NCBI GenBank assembly: GCA_947468085.1
Contig: CANIKY010000004.1
Span: 1-57,295, forward strand
Source: Paracoccaceae bacterium
Lineage (GTDB): Bacteria > Pseudomonadota > Alphaproteobacteria > Rhodobacterales > Rhodobacteraceae
Reading direction: 5' to 3'
Length of the DNA: 57,295 nucleotides
The notes under the pieces are model-generated. The model saw only the letters and a list, made by a program, of their open reading frames with translations, was not told the origin of the DNA and made no database searches. Positions 25,369 through 33,743 of this stretch are shown piece by piece; position 1 is the stretch's first letter, and each line of letters starts with the position of its first letter. A program made the translations under genes and the position numbers.

Positions 25369-25907
25369 CCCCGCGAGAGCAAAGCCCCCGGGCGTGCTTG
25401 GGCGATGGCTTGGGTCACCAGCGCGGCCAGTACAGCCTTGATCACATCGCCTGCCAAAAATGGTGTCGCGAGTAAGGCCGCCTCAGGCAGTGATTTTCCA
25501 AGTGTCAGCGCCATGCCGGGAATGCCAAAGGCATAAAGCACCACAATCCCACCCAAAACAGCCCCTGCCAAGGCCGCCACGCCAACCCGCACTTGCCAAC
25601 GCTCCACCACAAACCCTGCCACGAAGGCGGCAACAGGAAAGCCTATCAAATACCCCGCCGATGGCCCGACAAACAGGCCAATCCCGCCCCGCCCGCCTGA
25701 CAGCAGCGGTAGACCCGCCGCCACCAGAACCACAAACAGCACCACCGCCAGAAAGCCGCGCTTGGCCCCCAAAACCGTGCCACACAGCATGATCCCCAAG
25801 GACTGTGCAGTGATCGGCACGCCGCTGATCAGATCGATCTTGGGGATTAGACCCAACACCGCGATCAGCGCGGCGAAGAGGGCGATATGGGTCAGGTTGC
25901 GTTCCAT
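25365..25907 (-). CDS. bioY: Biotin ECF transporter S component BioY
   Basis: A 180-residue membrane protein with six predicted hydrophobic segments. Family marks: KIDLISGVPITAQSLGIMLCG, LLSGGRGGIGLFVGPSAGYLIGFP and AGDVIKAVLAALV. It binds biotin in the inner membrane. ATG 25907 has AAGGA 8 nt upstream; an in-frame ATG at 25925 would add six residues. First gene after bioM and bioN would be expected; here the order on the minus strand is bioM, bioN, bioY, about 30 nt between bioN and bioY. Confidence 0.95.
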   Translation of the reverse strand: MERNLTHIALFAALIAVLGLIPKIDLISGVPITAQSLGIMLCGTVLGAKRGFLAVVLFVVLVAAGLPLLSGGRGGIGLFVGPSAGYLIGFPVAAFVAGFVVERWQVRVGVAALAGAVLGGIVVLYAFGIPGMALTLGKSLPEAALLATPFLAGDVIKAVLAALVTQAIAQARPGALLSRG

Positions 25908-25936
25908 GGGCAGGGTCCTTTTCATCAGACCCGCAC

Positions 25937-26533
25937 TTAGCCCGCCCCGCCGCGTGCGCGCAAGGCCTCGGCCACGCGGTCAGCATCGTCAAGGGTGGCC
26001 AAAAGCACCGGCATCAAGATCCGCCATCCCGGGCGGCGCGGGCTGCGGGCCCGAAACGCTAACGCGATTTGGGCATAGCGCAGCAGCATGACGGGCACAA
26101 AGCGGATCACCAGCGCGACGCACAGCGCCAAGACCTGCGGCTTCAGGCCAAGCCGTGCCAAGGGGCGGGCAAGGCGGGTCAAAAGCGCCAGAATCTCTGC
26201 CAGTTCAGTGGTCATCGTCACGGCATTGGCCAGCCCAACGGCCGCGCCCAAGCGGGCGATGATGGGAAAAGTCGCCCAAGGTGCGCCCAACCAAACTTGC
26301 CACAGCGCCACCAGCGCAACAAAGGGCCAAAGCGGGCGCAACATCTTCAGCCATTGCGCAAAGAACACCCGCCCCCCGCTGGCTGCCAAGGCCAAGACCA
26401 GCGCCACAGCCCCTGCCAGCCAGCCCCCCTCCAGCTGCATCAGCGCAAGCGTGAAGACGCATATCGCCCCCAGCTTGACCCAAGCCGACAAAGAATGCGC
26501 CCATATCCTAACCGGAGAGGTCAGCGTCAGCAT
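25937..26533 (-). CDS. bioN: ECF transporter T component BioN
   Basis: A 198-residue EcfT-type transmembrane protein linking BioY to the ATPase. Hydrophobic segments fill the first 110 residues; the coupling helices carry RLARPLARLGL and LAFRARSPRRPGWRIL, the latter holding the Ala-Arg-Ser/Gly motif of EcfT. ATG 26533 lies inside the bioM end (26-nt overlap), so the two are translationally coupled. A longer frame to 26596 exists but would start within the ATPase domain. Confidence 0.9.
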   Translation of the reverse strand: MLTLTSPVRIWAHSLSAWVKLGAICVFTLALMQLEGGWLAGAVALVLALAASGGRVFFAQWLKMLRPLWPFVALVALWQVWLGAPWATFPIIARLGAAVGLANAVTMTTELAEILALLTRLARPLARLGLKPQVLALCVALVIRFVPVMLLRYAQIALAFRARSPRRPGWRILMPVLLATLDDADRVAEALRARGGAG

Positions 26534-27233
26534 CCAGCCCCCCGATCCGCGCCATCTCGTCGGTAAAGACGCCAAGCACATGATCCGGCGGCCCATCTTG
26601 CACCACCCGGCCTCCGTCCAGCCAGATCACCCTATCAGCGCCTACCACGGCAGCGGGGTCGTGGCTGATGGTGATGATCTGCTGGGCCAAGCCCGCCAAC
26701 CTGCGCCGCAACCGCGCCTGCGAGGGCAGATCAAGCGCGGCAAAAGGTTCATCCAAAAGCAGTGTGGCAGGCTGCATGGCCAAGATCGACAAAAGGCACA
26801 GATACTGGCGTTGGCCTTGGCTGAGGGTGTGGGTCGCAGCCCCTTCCCAATGGGCGCGGTCCACCTCGGCCAAAAGGTGGCGGGCTTGTGCGCGGGCCTC
26901 TTTGTCGGTTTGGCCCATCTGCGTCAGACCAAAGGCCAATTCTTCGCCCACAGTGGGAAACAAGATCTGATGGTCGGGGTTTTGAAACAAAATTCCCACT
27001 TCGGTCAGCATGGCTTTGCGGTTGCGCGCGGGGTCTTGGCCCGCCACCAGAACCGTGCCAACACTCGGGGCCACCAGTCCGGCCATAACCCGCATCAAAC
27101 TGGTTTTGCCCGACCCGTTGCGCCCGACAATGCCAATGCGCGCCTCGGTCAAATGCAGGTCAATGTCAGACAGGATGGCTTTGCCCGCCATGGCGTAGGC
27201 CACCCCACGCAGTTCGATCCCAGACGCCGCCAT
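26508..27233 (-). CDS. bioM: ECF transporter ATPase BioM (CbiO-like)
   Basis: A 241-residue ATP-binding protein powering biotin uptake. Walker A GIVGRNGSGKTSLMR, Q-loop ILFQNPDHQILFPTVGEELAFG (typical of ECF ATPases), signature LSQGQRQYLCL, Walker B TLLLDEPFAALDL and H-loop ISHDP. ATG 27233 has GAGGG 8 nt upstream. Leads the bioMNY operon. No BioR-type TTATnnATAA site is seen upstream. Confidence 0.94.
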   Translation of the reverse strand: MAASGIELRGVAYAMAGKAILSDIDLHLTEARIGIVGRNGSGKTSLMRVMAGLVAPSVGTVLVAGQDPARNRKAMLTEVGILFQNPDHQILFPTVGEELAFGLTQMGQTDKEARAQARHLLAEVDRAHWEGAATHTLSQGQRQYLCLLSILAMQPATLLLDEPFAALDLPSQARLRRRLAGLAQQIITISHDPAAVVGADRVIWLDGGRVVQDGPPDHVLGVFTDEMARIGGLDADADLSG

Positions 27234-27289
27234 ATCCCTTGCCCTCTGCCCTGCCTGCGCTTTAGCAGCCAATCCACCTCGCTCAAAGC

Positions 27290-27316
27290 AAAAAGGGCGA
27301 CCCGTTCAGGCCGCCC
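27290..27316 (-). terminator. Rho-independent terminator of gabT
   Basis: On the minus strand GGGCGGCC and GGTCGCCC form an 8-bp stem (one G-U) with a 6-nt loop, followed directly by TTTTTG. It begins 30 nt after the gabT stop and separates gabT from bioM. Confidence 0.85.
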
Positions 27317-27346
27317 CCCTGTTTAACTTGGGCCCAAGGAGCAGCC

Positions 27347-28624
27347 TTAGCCTTTTTGTGCCGCCGCCACCGAGTCTTCTAAAATCGCCATGGCTTCGGT
27401 GAAATGCGCGTCTGGAATGGTGATGGGGGCTAAAAAGCGCACGACGTTGCCGTAGACGCCGCAGGTCAGCAGGATCAGCCCGCGCTTTTGCGCTTCGTTC
27501 TTCACGCGGTTGGTAAAGCCTGCGTCGGGTTCGTGGTTGGCGGGGTTGGCGAATTCGACGGCAACCATGAAGCCCGGACCACGGATGTCGGAAATCTCGG
27601 GCGTGGTCGAGCGGATCGATTCCAGCTTTTGCTTCAGACGGCTGCCCAGTTCATTGGCCCGCGCGCAAAGCTGTTCTTCCTCGATCACATCCAGCACGGC
27701 ATGGGCGGCGGCAATGCCAATCGGGCTACCGCCGTAAGTGCCGCCCAGACCGCCGGGGTTGGCGGCATCCATCAGGCTGGCCTTGCCGGTCAGGGCTGCG
27801 ATGGGAAACCCGCCGCCCAGACCCTTAGCCATGGTGGTGATATCGGCCGCCACGCCGTAGCCTTCCATGGCAAACATCGTGCCGGTGCGGGCAAAGCCGG
27901 TTTGCACCTCGTCGGCGATCATGACGATGCCATGTTCATCGCACAAAGCGCGGATCGCCCTGACCAGATCGGTCGGCGCGGGGTAAAAACCGCCTTCGCC
28001 CTGCACGGGTTCAAAGATAATCGCCGCAACCCGGCCCGGATCAAGATCGGCTTTGAACAACTTGGTGATCCCCGCCATAGCATCGGCGGTTGAGATATGG
28101 TGCACCTCTTGCGGGAAGGGCACGTGGTAGACATCGGGCATCATGGCGCCAAAGCCCTTTTTATAGGGTTCCACCTTGCCCGTCAGCGTCATGCCCATAA
28201 ATGTGCGCCCGTGAAAAGCCCCGCCAAAGGCGATGACAGCCGGGCGTCCTGTGGCATAACGCGCCACTTTGATGGCGTTTTCCACGGCTTCTGCGCCGGT
28301 GGTGACAAAGACCGTCTTTTTATCAAAATCGCCCGGAACGATGGCATTCAAACGCTCGGCCAAGTGGATGTAGTTTTCATAAGGCAGCACTTGGTGGCAG
28401 GTGTGGGTGAAACGTTCCAGCTGCTTATGGACGGCCTCGATCACCTTAGGGTGGCGGTGGCCGGTGTTGACTACGGCGATGCCGGCGGCAAAGTCGATGT
28501 AGCGGTTGCCCTCGATATCCCAGATTTCCGAGTTCAGAGCCTTGTCCACATAGATCTGGGTCTGCATGCCCACGCCACGGGCAATCGAATCAGTCCGGCG
28601 AAGGGCGACATCTGCGTTCTTCAT
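27347..28624 (-). CDS. gabT: 4-aminobutyrate aminotransferase
   Basis: A 425-residue class III PLP aminotransferase. Motifs: WDIEGNRYIDFAAGIAVVNTGHRHP, FVTTGAEAVENAIKVAR, AFGGAFHGRTFMGM, MIADEVQTGFARTGTMFAME and the PLP-Lys in ITTMAKGLGGGFPIAALTG. Length equals typical GabT. ATG 28624 with AGGAG 6 nt upstream is preferred over the adjacent ATG at 28627. The frame is open further upstream to 28822 (65 extra residues), which I do not regard as coding. Converts GABA and 2-oxoglutarate to succinate semialdehyde and glutamate. Confidence 0.95.
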   Translation of the reverse strand: MKNADVALRRTDSIARGVGMQTQIYVDKALNSEIWDIEGNRYIDFAAGIAVVNTGHRHPKVIEAVHKQLERFTHTCHQVLPYENYIHLAERLNAIVPGDFDKKTVFVTTGAEAVENAIKVARYATGRPAVIAFGGAFHGRTFMGMTLTGKVEPYKKGFGAMMPDVYHVPFPQEVHHISTADAMAGITKLFKADLDPGRVAAIIFEPVQGEGGFYPAPTDLVRAIRALCDEHGIVMIADEVQTGFARTGTMFAMEGYGVAADITTMAKGLGGGFPIAALTGKASLMDAANPGGLGGTYGGSPIGIAAAHAVLDVIEEEQLCARANELGSRLKQKLESIRSTTPEISDIRGPGFMVAVEFANPANHEPDAGFTNRVKNEAQKRGLILLTCGVYGNVVRFLAPITIPDAHFTEAMAILEDSVAAAQKG

Positions 28625-28820
28625 CATGCTCTCCTGTGCACCGCATCGGGGGAAAGGGCCTGCCCCTGCGGCTTTGGCTCTATTTGCACGAAGTTTGCCA
28701 GCAGTTTCAATCCCGTCAGCGGCTTTTTTCGGGCTGACCGCGACAGCCTTGGGCAGGGTGGGGCTTGGTTTACGCTTCTTTAACTCCTCTGGGCGCAAGG
28801 TGATCCTGATCGGAGCATTC

Positions 28821-29945
28821 ATGTCCTACCTACCCGCCCAAGAAGACCCCGCCCTTTGGCTGCAACTGATCCGCTCGCGCAGGATTGGCCCTGTCACCTT
28901 TCACAGGCTTTTGGCTGAGCACGGTGGGGTTGAAGCAGCCGTTGCCGCCCTGCCAGAGATTGCAAAGGCCGCGGGGATTGAGGGCTATGAAATCTGCCCG
29001 ATTGGCGTGGTGCGCCATGAGTTGGCCCAAGGCCGGGCTGCTAAGGCCCGGCTGTTGCGCTTTGGCGGGCCGGACTATCCGCAGGCCTTGCTAACACTGC
29101 CCGATGCGCCGCCAGTGCTTTGGGTGCAGGGCGATGTGTCATTGCTCAACCGGCCCATGGTGGCCTTGGTGGGCGCGCGCAATGCGTCGTCTTTAGGGCT
29201 GCGGATGGCGCGGCGTTTGGCTTTGGCCTTGGGTGGGGCGGGGCAGGTGGTGGTTTCGGGTCTTGCGCGGGGCATTGATGCCGCGGCGCATGAGGCGGCT
29301 TTGACCACCGGTACGGTTGCGGTTCAGGCGGGTGGGGTGGACGTGATCTATCCGACCGAAAATGCCGAATTGGCTGCGCAAATTCTGGCGCAAGGCTGCC
29401 GGATCTCTGAGCAGCCGGTTGGGATGCAGCCGCAAACCCGCCATTTTCCGTTGCGCAACCGAATCATCTCGGGCCTCGCAACGGCGGTGGTGGTGGTCGA
29501 GGCGGCCTCGCGCTCGGGTTCTTTGATCACGGCTGAGACAGCACTGGAACAGGGGCGCGAGGTTTTTGCCGTGCCGGGCCACCCGTTTGATGCCCGTGCC
29601 GAAGGCTGTAACCGGCTGATCCGCGACGGTGCAACTCTGCTGCGTGGGCCGCACGATCTGTTTGAGGGGCTGGGGATTGCGGCAAAAACCCTGCCGCGCC
29701 CAGACCCCACCGATCAGGCCCTTTGCGAATCGCCCCCCGGCCCCGTTCCGCCCCGCCGCCCTTTGGGCGATACGGCGGCGCTGCACGCCCAGATTTTGGC
29801 GCGGCTTGGCCCCTCTCCTACGGCAGAGGACCAGCTGATCCGCGACTTGGGCCTGCCCGCAGCCGCGCTGACCAGCGAGCTGGTCACGCTGGAACTGGAC
29901 GGCAAGATCGAGCGCCACTCTGGCGGTTTGATCGCCCTGCGCTGA
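28821..29945 (+). CDS. dprA: DNA-processing protein DprA
   Basis: A 374-residue DprA/Smf protein, which loads RecA on incoming single-stranded DNA during transformation. The Rossmann core runs from VALVGARNASSLGLRMAR through VVSGLARGIDAAAHEAAL and GTVAVQAGGVDVIYPTEN to PLRNRIISGLATAVVVVEAA and EVFAVPGHPFDARAEG. A C-terminal winged-helix domain follows (about residues 310-374, LIRDLGLPAAALTSELVTLEL). ATG 28821 has CGGAG 5 nt upstream. Lies upstream of topA, as in many proteobacteria. Confidence 0.96.
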   Translation: MSYLPAQEDPALWLQLIRSRRIGPVTFHRLLAEHGGVEAAVAALPEIAKAAGIEGYEICPIGVVRHELAQGRAAKARLLRFGGPDYPQALLTLPDAPPVLWVQGDVSLLNRPMVALVGARNASSLGLRMARRLALALGGAGQVVVSGLARGIDAAAHEAALTTGTVAVQAGGVDVIYPTENAELAAQILAQGCRISEQPVGMQPQTRHFPLRNRIISGLATAVVVVEAASRSGSLITAETALEQGREVFAVPGHPFDARAEGCNRLIRDGATLLRGPHDLFEGLGIAAKTLPRPDPTDQALCESPPGPVPPRRPLGDTAALHAQILARLGPSPTAEDQLIRDLGLPAAALTSELVTLELDGKIERHSGGLIALR

Positions 29946-30007
29946 ACCGCGCCAAAGCCCCGGTTGACATTCCTCGCCAATCCCTCCCATCTTGCGCCGC
30001 TGTGCAG

Positions 30008-30025
30008 ACCCCGCCTTTTCGGGGT
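30008..30025 (+). terminator. Small hairpin between dprA and topA
   Basis: ACCCCG-N6-CGGGGT, 27 nt before the topA start. No T tract follows, so it is more a leader hairpin than a proven terminator. Confidence 0.35.
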
Positions 30026-30051
30026 CACTTGGCGCAAGTGAAAGGATTTCC

Positions 30052-32697
30052 ATGCCCGTTGTCGTTGTCGAATCCCCGGCCAAAGCAAAGACAATCAACA
30101 AATATCTGGGCAGCAATTACACGGTTTTGGCCTCTTACGGCCATGTCCGCGACCTGCCGCCCAAGGACGGCTCAGTCAACCCCGACGACAACTTCGCGAT
30201 GACATGGGAAGTGGCCGCCGACAGCCGCAAGCATATCAAGGCCATCACCGACGCGCTGAAAACCGATGACGAACTGATCCTTGCCACCGACCCGGACCGC
30301 GAGGGGGAAGCCATTTCGTGGCACCTGACCGAAGCGCTGGCCTCTGTCATTGCCAAGGGCAAGAAAAAGGTCAGCCGCGTGACCTTTAATGCCATCACCA
30401 AATCCGCCGTGACCGAAGCTATGGCGCGCCCTAGGCAGGTCGACCAACCGCTGGTCGAAGCCTATCTCGCACGCCGCGCTTTGGATTATCTGGTGGGGTT
30501 CACCCTGTCGCCTGTTTTGTGGCGCAAGCTGCCCGGGGCGAAATCGGCTGGCCGCGTGCAATCGGTTTGCCTGCGCCTGATTGTCGAGCGCGAGATGGAG
30601 ATTGAGGCCTTTCGTGCGCAGGAATTCTGGACCGTCTCTGCCGTTCTTACCACGCCGCGCGGGCAAGAGTTTGAAGCGCGTTTGGTGGTTTTGGGTGGCA
30701 AGAAACTAGACAAATTCGATATTCCTACCGCCGAAGCAGCAGAATTAGCTGTATCTGCTATCAATAATCGAACTTTTCAGGTGGTGTCCGCAGAAAAGAA
30801 GCCTGCCAGCCGCAACCCCTATGCGCCTTTCATGACATCCACCTTGCAACAAGAGGCCAGCCGCAAATATGGCATGGGGGCCAAGGCCTGTATGTCGGCA
30901 GCCCAGCGGCTTTATGAGGCGGGCCATATCACCTATATGCGCACCGACGGCATCGACATGGCCCCCGAAGCCGTGATGTCAGCCCGCGATGTGATCAGGT
31001 CCACCTATGGTGCGGCCTATGTGCCTGACAGCCCAAGGATGTATAAAAACAAGGCGAAAAACGCCCAAGAAGCGCACGAATGCATCCGCCCCACGGATAT
31101 GGCCGCCGCACCCGACAAGCTGCGCTTGGTCGAAGCTGATCAGAAAAAGCTTTATGATCTGATCTGGAAGCGCACCATTGCCAGCCAAATGTCCGCCGCG
31201 CGGATGGAGCGGACGGTGGTTGAAATAGCCTCGCCCGACGGGCAAGTGGGGTTGCGCGCCAATGGGCAGGTGGTGCTGTTTGACGGGTTCTTGAAAGTCT
31301 ATGACGAGGGCCGCGATGACGAGGGCGACGACGAAGGCCGCCTGCCGCAGATTGACGCGGGTGATAAGGTTGACAAGCGCAAAGTCACGCCGGAACAACA
31401 CTTTACCCAGCCTTTGCCGCGCTACACCGAAGCCACCCTTGTCAAGCGGATGGAGGAGTTGGGGATTGGTCGCCCCTCTACCTATGCCTCGGTCATCACG
31501 ACGATCCAAGACCGCGAATACGTCAAGAAAGATAAAAACCGCCTGATCCCCGAGGATAAGGGCCGGCTGGTGACGGCGTTTTTGACCAATTATTTCCACC
31601 GCTATGTCGATTTCAACTACACGGCGAGCCTTGAATCGGAATTGGACGATGTCTCGGCGGGAAGTCGCAGCTATACCGATGTGTTGACCCGCTTTTGGCG
31701 CGATTTCAACGCCGCAATTGCCGAAACTGCCGATCTGCGGATTGGCGAGGTGCTGGATAAGATTGATGAATTTTTGGCCCCCCACCTGTACCCGATCCGC
31801 GCTGACGGCTCTGATCCGCGCATTTGCCCGACCTGCGCAAAGGGCCGCTTGCATCTGAAAACTGCCCGTTCTGGCGGAGCGTTTATTGGCTGTGGCAGCT
31901 ATCCTGATTGCCGTTACACCCGCGCGATTTCCGGCACCGAAGAGGGCGGCTCGGTCGAGGGCCGCGTACTTGGGCTGGAAGACGGCCTTGAAATCAGCCT
32001 GCGGACGGGGCGTTTTGGCCCTTATGTGCAAAAGGGCGAGGCCACGACCGAAGCACCAAAACCTCCACGCGCCAGCCTGCCCAAAACTTGGCCGCCCGAA
32101 GACCTAACGCTGGAACGCGCACTTGATCTGTTGAACCTGCCGCGACTGATTGGCACCCATCCCGAAGATGCAGCCCCAGTCGAGGCCGCGATTGGGCGCT
32201 TTGGCCCTTACGTCAAGCATAACAGCACCTATGCCAACTTGCCCGATGTGGAAGAGGTGTTCACCATCGGCATGAACCGCGCGGTGGAAGTCTTGGCGCA
32301 AAAACTGGCTGGCCGTCCGGGGCGCGGGGCTGCGGCAGCGGCGCTTAAGGAATTAGGAGAGCATCCTGACGGCGGGCCTATCACGATTATGCCGGGCAAA
32401 TATGGCCCCTATGTCAAATGGGCCAAGGTCAATGCCACGATCCCCAAAACGATCGAGCCAGAGGCGCTGACTTTGGAAGAGGCCTTGGCGTTGATTGCTG
32501 AAAAGGCAGGCAAAGCGCCCGCCAAAAAGCCCGCGCGCAAAGCGGCAGCGGCCAAACCAAAGGCTGCCGCAAAGCCAAAGGCGGTTGCCGCAAAGACAAC
32601 CGCGGCCAAAACGGCTGCAGCTAAAACTCCGGTGAAAAAGCCTGTTATCAAGAAAACACCCGCCAAAAAACCCTCAGCAAAAGCGGTGGAAACCTAA
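30052..32697 (+). CDS. topA: DNA topoisomerase I
   Basis: An 881-residue type IA topoisomerase. TOPRIM domain at the N-terminus (VVVESPAKAKTINKYLG, then ATDPDREGEAI), the active-site Tyr in AGHITYMRTDGIDM, and GRPSTYASVITTIQDREYV. One C-terminal four-Cys zinc finger is present (CPTCAKGRLHL and GCGSYPDCRYTR), followed by three copies of a GxFGPYVK-type repeat. The last 75 residues are a low-complexity Lys/Ala/Pro tail (PAKKPARKAAAAKPKAAAKP...), a common DNA-binding extension in alphaproteobacteria. ATG 30052 with AAAGGA upstream. A short A/T-rich patch near 30710-30780 stands out but keeps the frame. Confidence 0.97.
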   Translation: MPVVVVESPAKAKTINKYLGSNYTVLASYGHVRDLPPKDGSVNPDDNFAMTWEVAADSRKHIKAITDALKTDDELILATDPDREGEAISWHLTEALASVIAKGKKKVSRVTFNAITKSAVTEAMARPRQVDQPLVEAYLARRALDYLVGFTLSPVLWRKLPGAKSAGRVQSVCLRLIVEREMEIEAFRAQEFWTVSAVLTTPRGQEFEARLVVLGGKKLDKFDIPTAEAAELAVSAINNRTFQVVSAEKKPASRNPYAPFMTSTLQQEASRKYGMGAKACMSAAQRLYEAGHITYMRTDGIDMAPEAVMSARDVIRSTYGAAYVPDSPRMYKNKAKNAQEAHECIRPTDMAAAPDKLRLVEADQKKLYDLIWKRTIASQMSAARMERTVVEIASPDGQVGLRANGQVVLFDGFLKVYDEGRDDEGDDEGRLPQIDAGDKVDKRKVTPEQHFTQPLPRYTEATLVKRMEELGIGRPSTYASVITTIQDREYVKKDKNRLIPEDKGRLVTAFLTNYFHRYVDFNYTASLESELDDVSAGSRSYTDVLTRFWRDFNAAIAETADLRIGEVLDKIDEFLAPHLYPIRADGSDPRICPTCAKGRLHLKTARSGGAFIGCGSYPDCRYTRAISGTEEGGSVEGRVLGLEDGLEISLRTGRFGPYVQKGEATTEAPKPPRASLPKTWPPEDLTLERALDLLNLPRLIGTHPEDAAPVEAAIGRFGPYVKHNSTYANLPDVEEVFTIGMNRAVEVLAQKLAGRPGRGAAAAALKELGEHPDGGPITIMPGKYGPYVKWAKVNATIPKTIEPEALTLEEALALIAEKAGKAPAKKPARKAAAAKPKAAAKPKAVAAKTTAAKTAAAKTPVKKPVIKKTPAKKPSAKAVET

Positions 32698-32704
32698 GCC
32701 CTGA

Positions 32705-33070
32705 TCATACCCCAAGGGCGCGTCGTTCAAGGTTATCAACAAGTTTGGCGCGAATTTGGCCAAAAAGGTGATGACCTCTTTGGCGGGCTGCTGCGGCGTG
32801 ACGATGGCGGCGGTGTCGGTGGCGCTGCGCCATCAGACCTTGCGCTGTCAGAACGGCCGAAAGGGTCTTAAGGGCGACACAATCGGCGATCTGCTCGCTG
32901 ATCGGAAAGGCAATGATCTCCCGCGCAGAGCCTATTTGCACGGTGTGGGGTTTAAGCGCCTCGTCCAGGGTTTGGCTGACAAAGATACGGAGCAAATTTA
33001 ACGGTCGTGGGGCCCCGCTGTTTTTGTTGATTGACGAGTCAATAAACTTAACGCTAGCGTCAAAAGTCAA
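32705..33070 (-). other. Uncertain region; possible remnant of a small gene
   Basis: The 400 nt between topA and betI hold no clear gene. On the minus strand a 121-codon frame (33070-32705) has a natural-looking first half (FVSQTLDEALKPHTVQIGSA, REIIAFPISEQIADCVALKT) and then an Arg/His-rich stretch. A different minus frame gives a natural-looking second half ending PAKEVITFLAKFAPNLL. This may be a frameshifted small gene or chance. No ribosome site is seen, and its start would lie across the betI operator. No function proposed. Confidence 0.25.
33027..33046. promoter_or_regulatory. BetI-box-like palindrome upstream of betI
   Basis: TTGATTGACGAGTCAATAAA contains the perfect ATTGAC-GA-GTCAAT palindrome and resembles the BetI operator pattern ATTGAAC-GTTCAAT. 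It is centred about 60 nt before betI. A second palindrome, ACGCTAGCGT, is at 33050-33059. Both fit autoregulation relieved by choline. Confidence 0.6.
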
Positions 33071-33097
33071 CTCTTCAAAAGCCCCTTAAAGGACAGC

Positions 33098-33694
33098 ATG
33101 CCAAAGCTTGGGATGGAGCCCATACGCAAAGACGCGCTCGTCAAAGCCACGATCACCGAGATCGGGCGGACGGGGTCTTTGGACGTGACGGTCAGCCAAA
33201 TTGCCAAGCGTGCGGGCATGTCCAGCGCGCTGGCGCATCACTATTTCGGCTCAAAGGAAGACATGTTTTTGGCCGCGATGCGCCATATTATGACGATCTA
33301 TGGGGCCGAGGTGCGCGGGGCTTTGGGGGTGGCGCAAACGCCCATGGCGCGGGTCGAGGCGATTGTGGTGGCCTCATTCAGCCCGACCAATTTCAGGCGC
33401 GAAGCGGTGGGGGCTTGGCTGAACTTTTGGGTTTTGGCCCAAACCGTGCCACAGGCCAAGCGCTTGGTCGCCGTTTATCAGCGGCGGTTGAAATCGAACC
33501 TGCTGGTCGGACTGCGGCCCTTGGCAGGCGCGCGGGCCGAAGGTATCGCCGAAGGCTTGGGCGCTCTGATCGACGGGCTTTATCTGCGCCAAGTTCTGCG
33601 CCCCGGTGCGCCGGATGGCGCGGCAGCGGCGCAGATGGCGCGGGATTATCTGGCGGCGCATTTGCCCTCAGCCCCGCAGGACCACAACAGATAG
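33098..33694 (+). CDS. betI: TetR-family repressor BetI
   Basis: A 198-residue TetR regulator with the BetI hallmark N-terminus [19 protein letters not shown] and helix-turn-helix [26 protein letters not shown]. Length is the same as E. coli BetI (about 195). It represses the choline-to-glycine-betaine genes until choline is present. It lies 49 nt before betA and behind a BetI-like palindrome. Confidence 0.94.
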   Translation: MPKLGMEPIRKDALVKATITEIGRTGSLDVTVSQIAKRAGMSSALAHHYFGSKEDMFLAAMRHIMTIYGAEVRGALGVAQTPMARVEAIVVASFSPTNFRREAVGAWLNFWVLAQTVPQAKRLVAVYQRRLKSNLLVGLRPLAGARAEGIAEGLGALIDGLYLRQVLRPGAPDGAAAAQMARDYLAAHLPSAPQDHNR

Positions 33695-33743
33695 GGTCGT
33701 TGACCCCAAGACAGCAAAGGCGCACCGCAAGGGGCGAAGGGAT

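Noticed and set aside
27234-27346. BioR operator (TTATnnATAA) controlling bioMNY
   Set aside because: No match in the gap upstream of bioM nor around the ligase gene.
28625-28822. A 66-residue N-terminal extension of gabT
   Set aside because: Family members start at the ATG at 28624, which has an AGGAG in front. The extension overlaps the divergent dprA start.
30979-32031. A 350-codon open frame antisense to topA
   Set aside because: It mirrors third-position G+C bias of topA. The topA frame has all expected motifs, and the antisense product has no recognisable domain.
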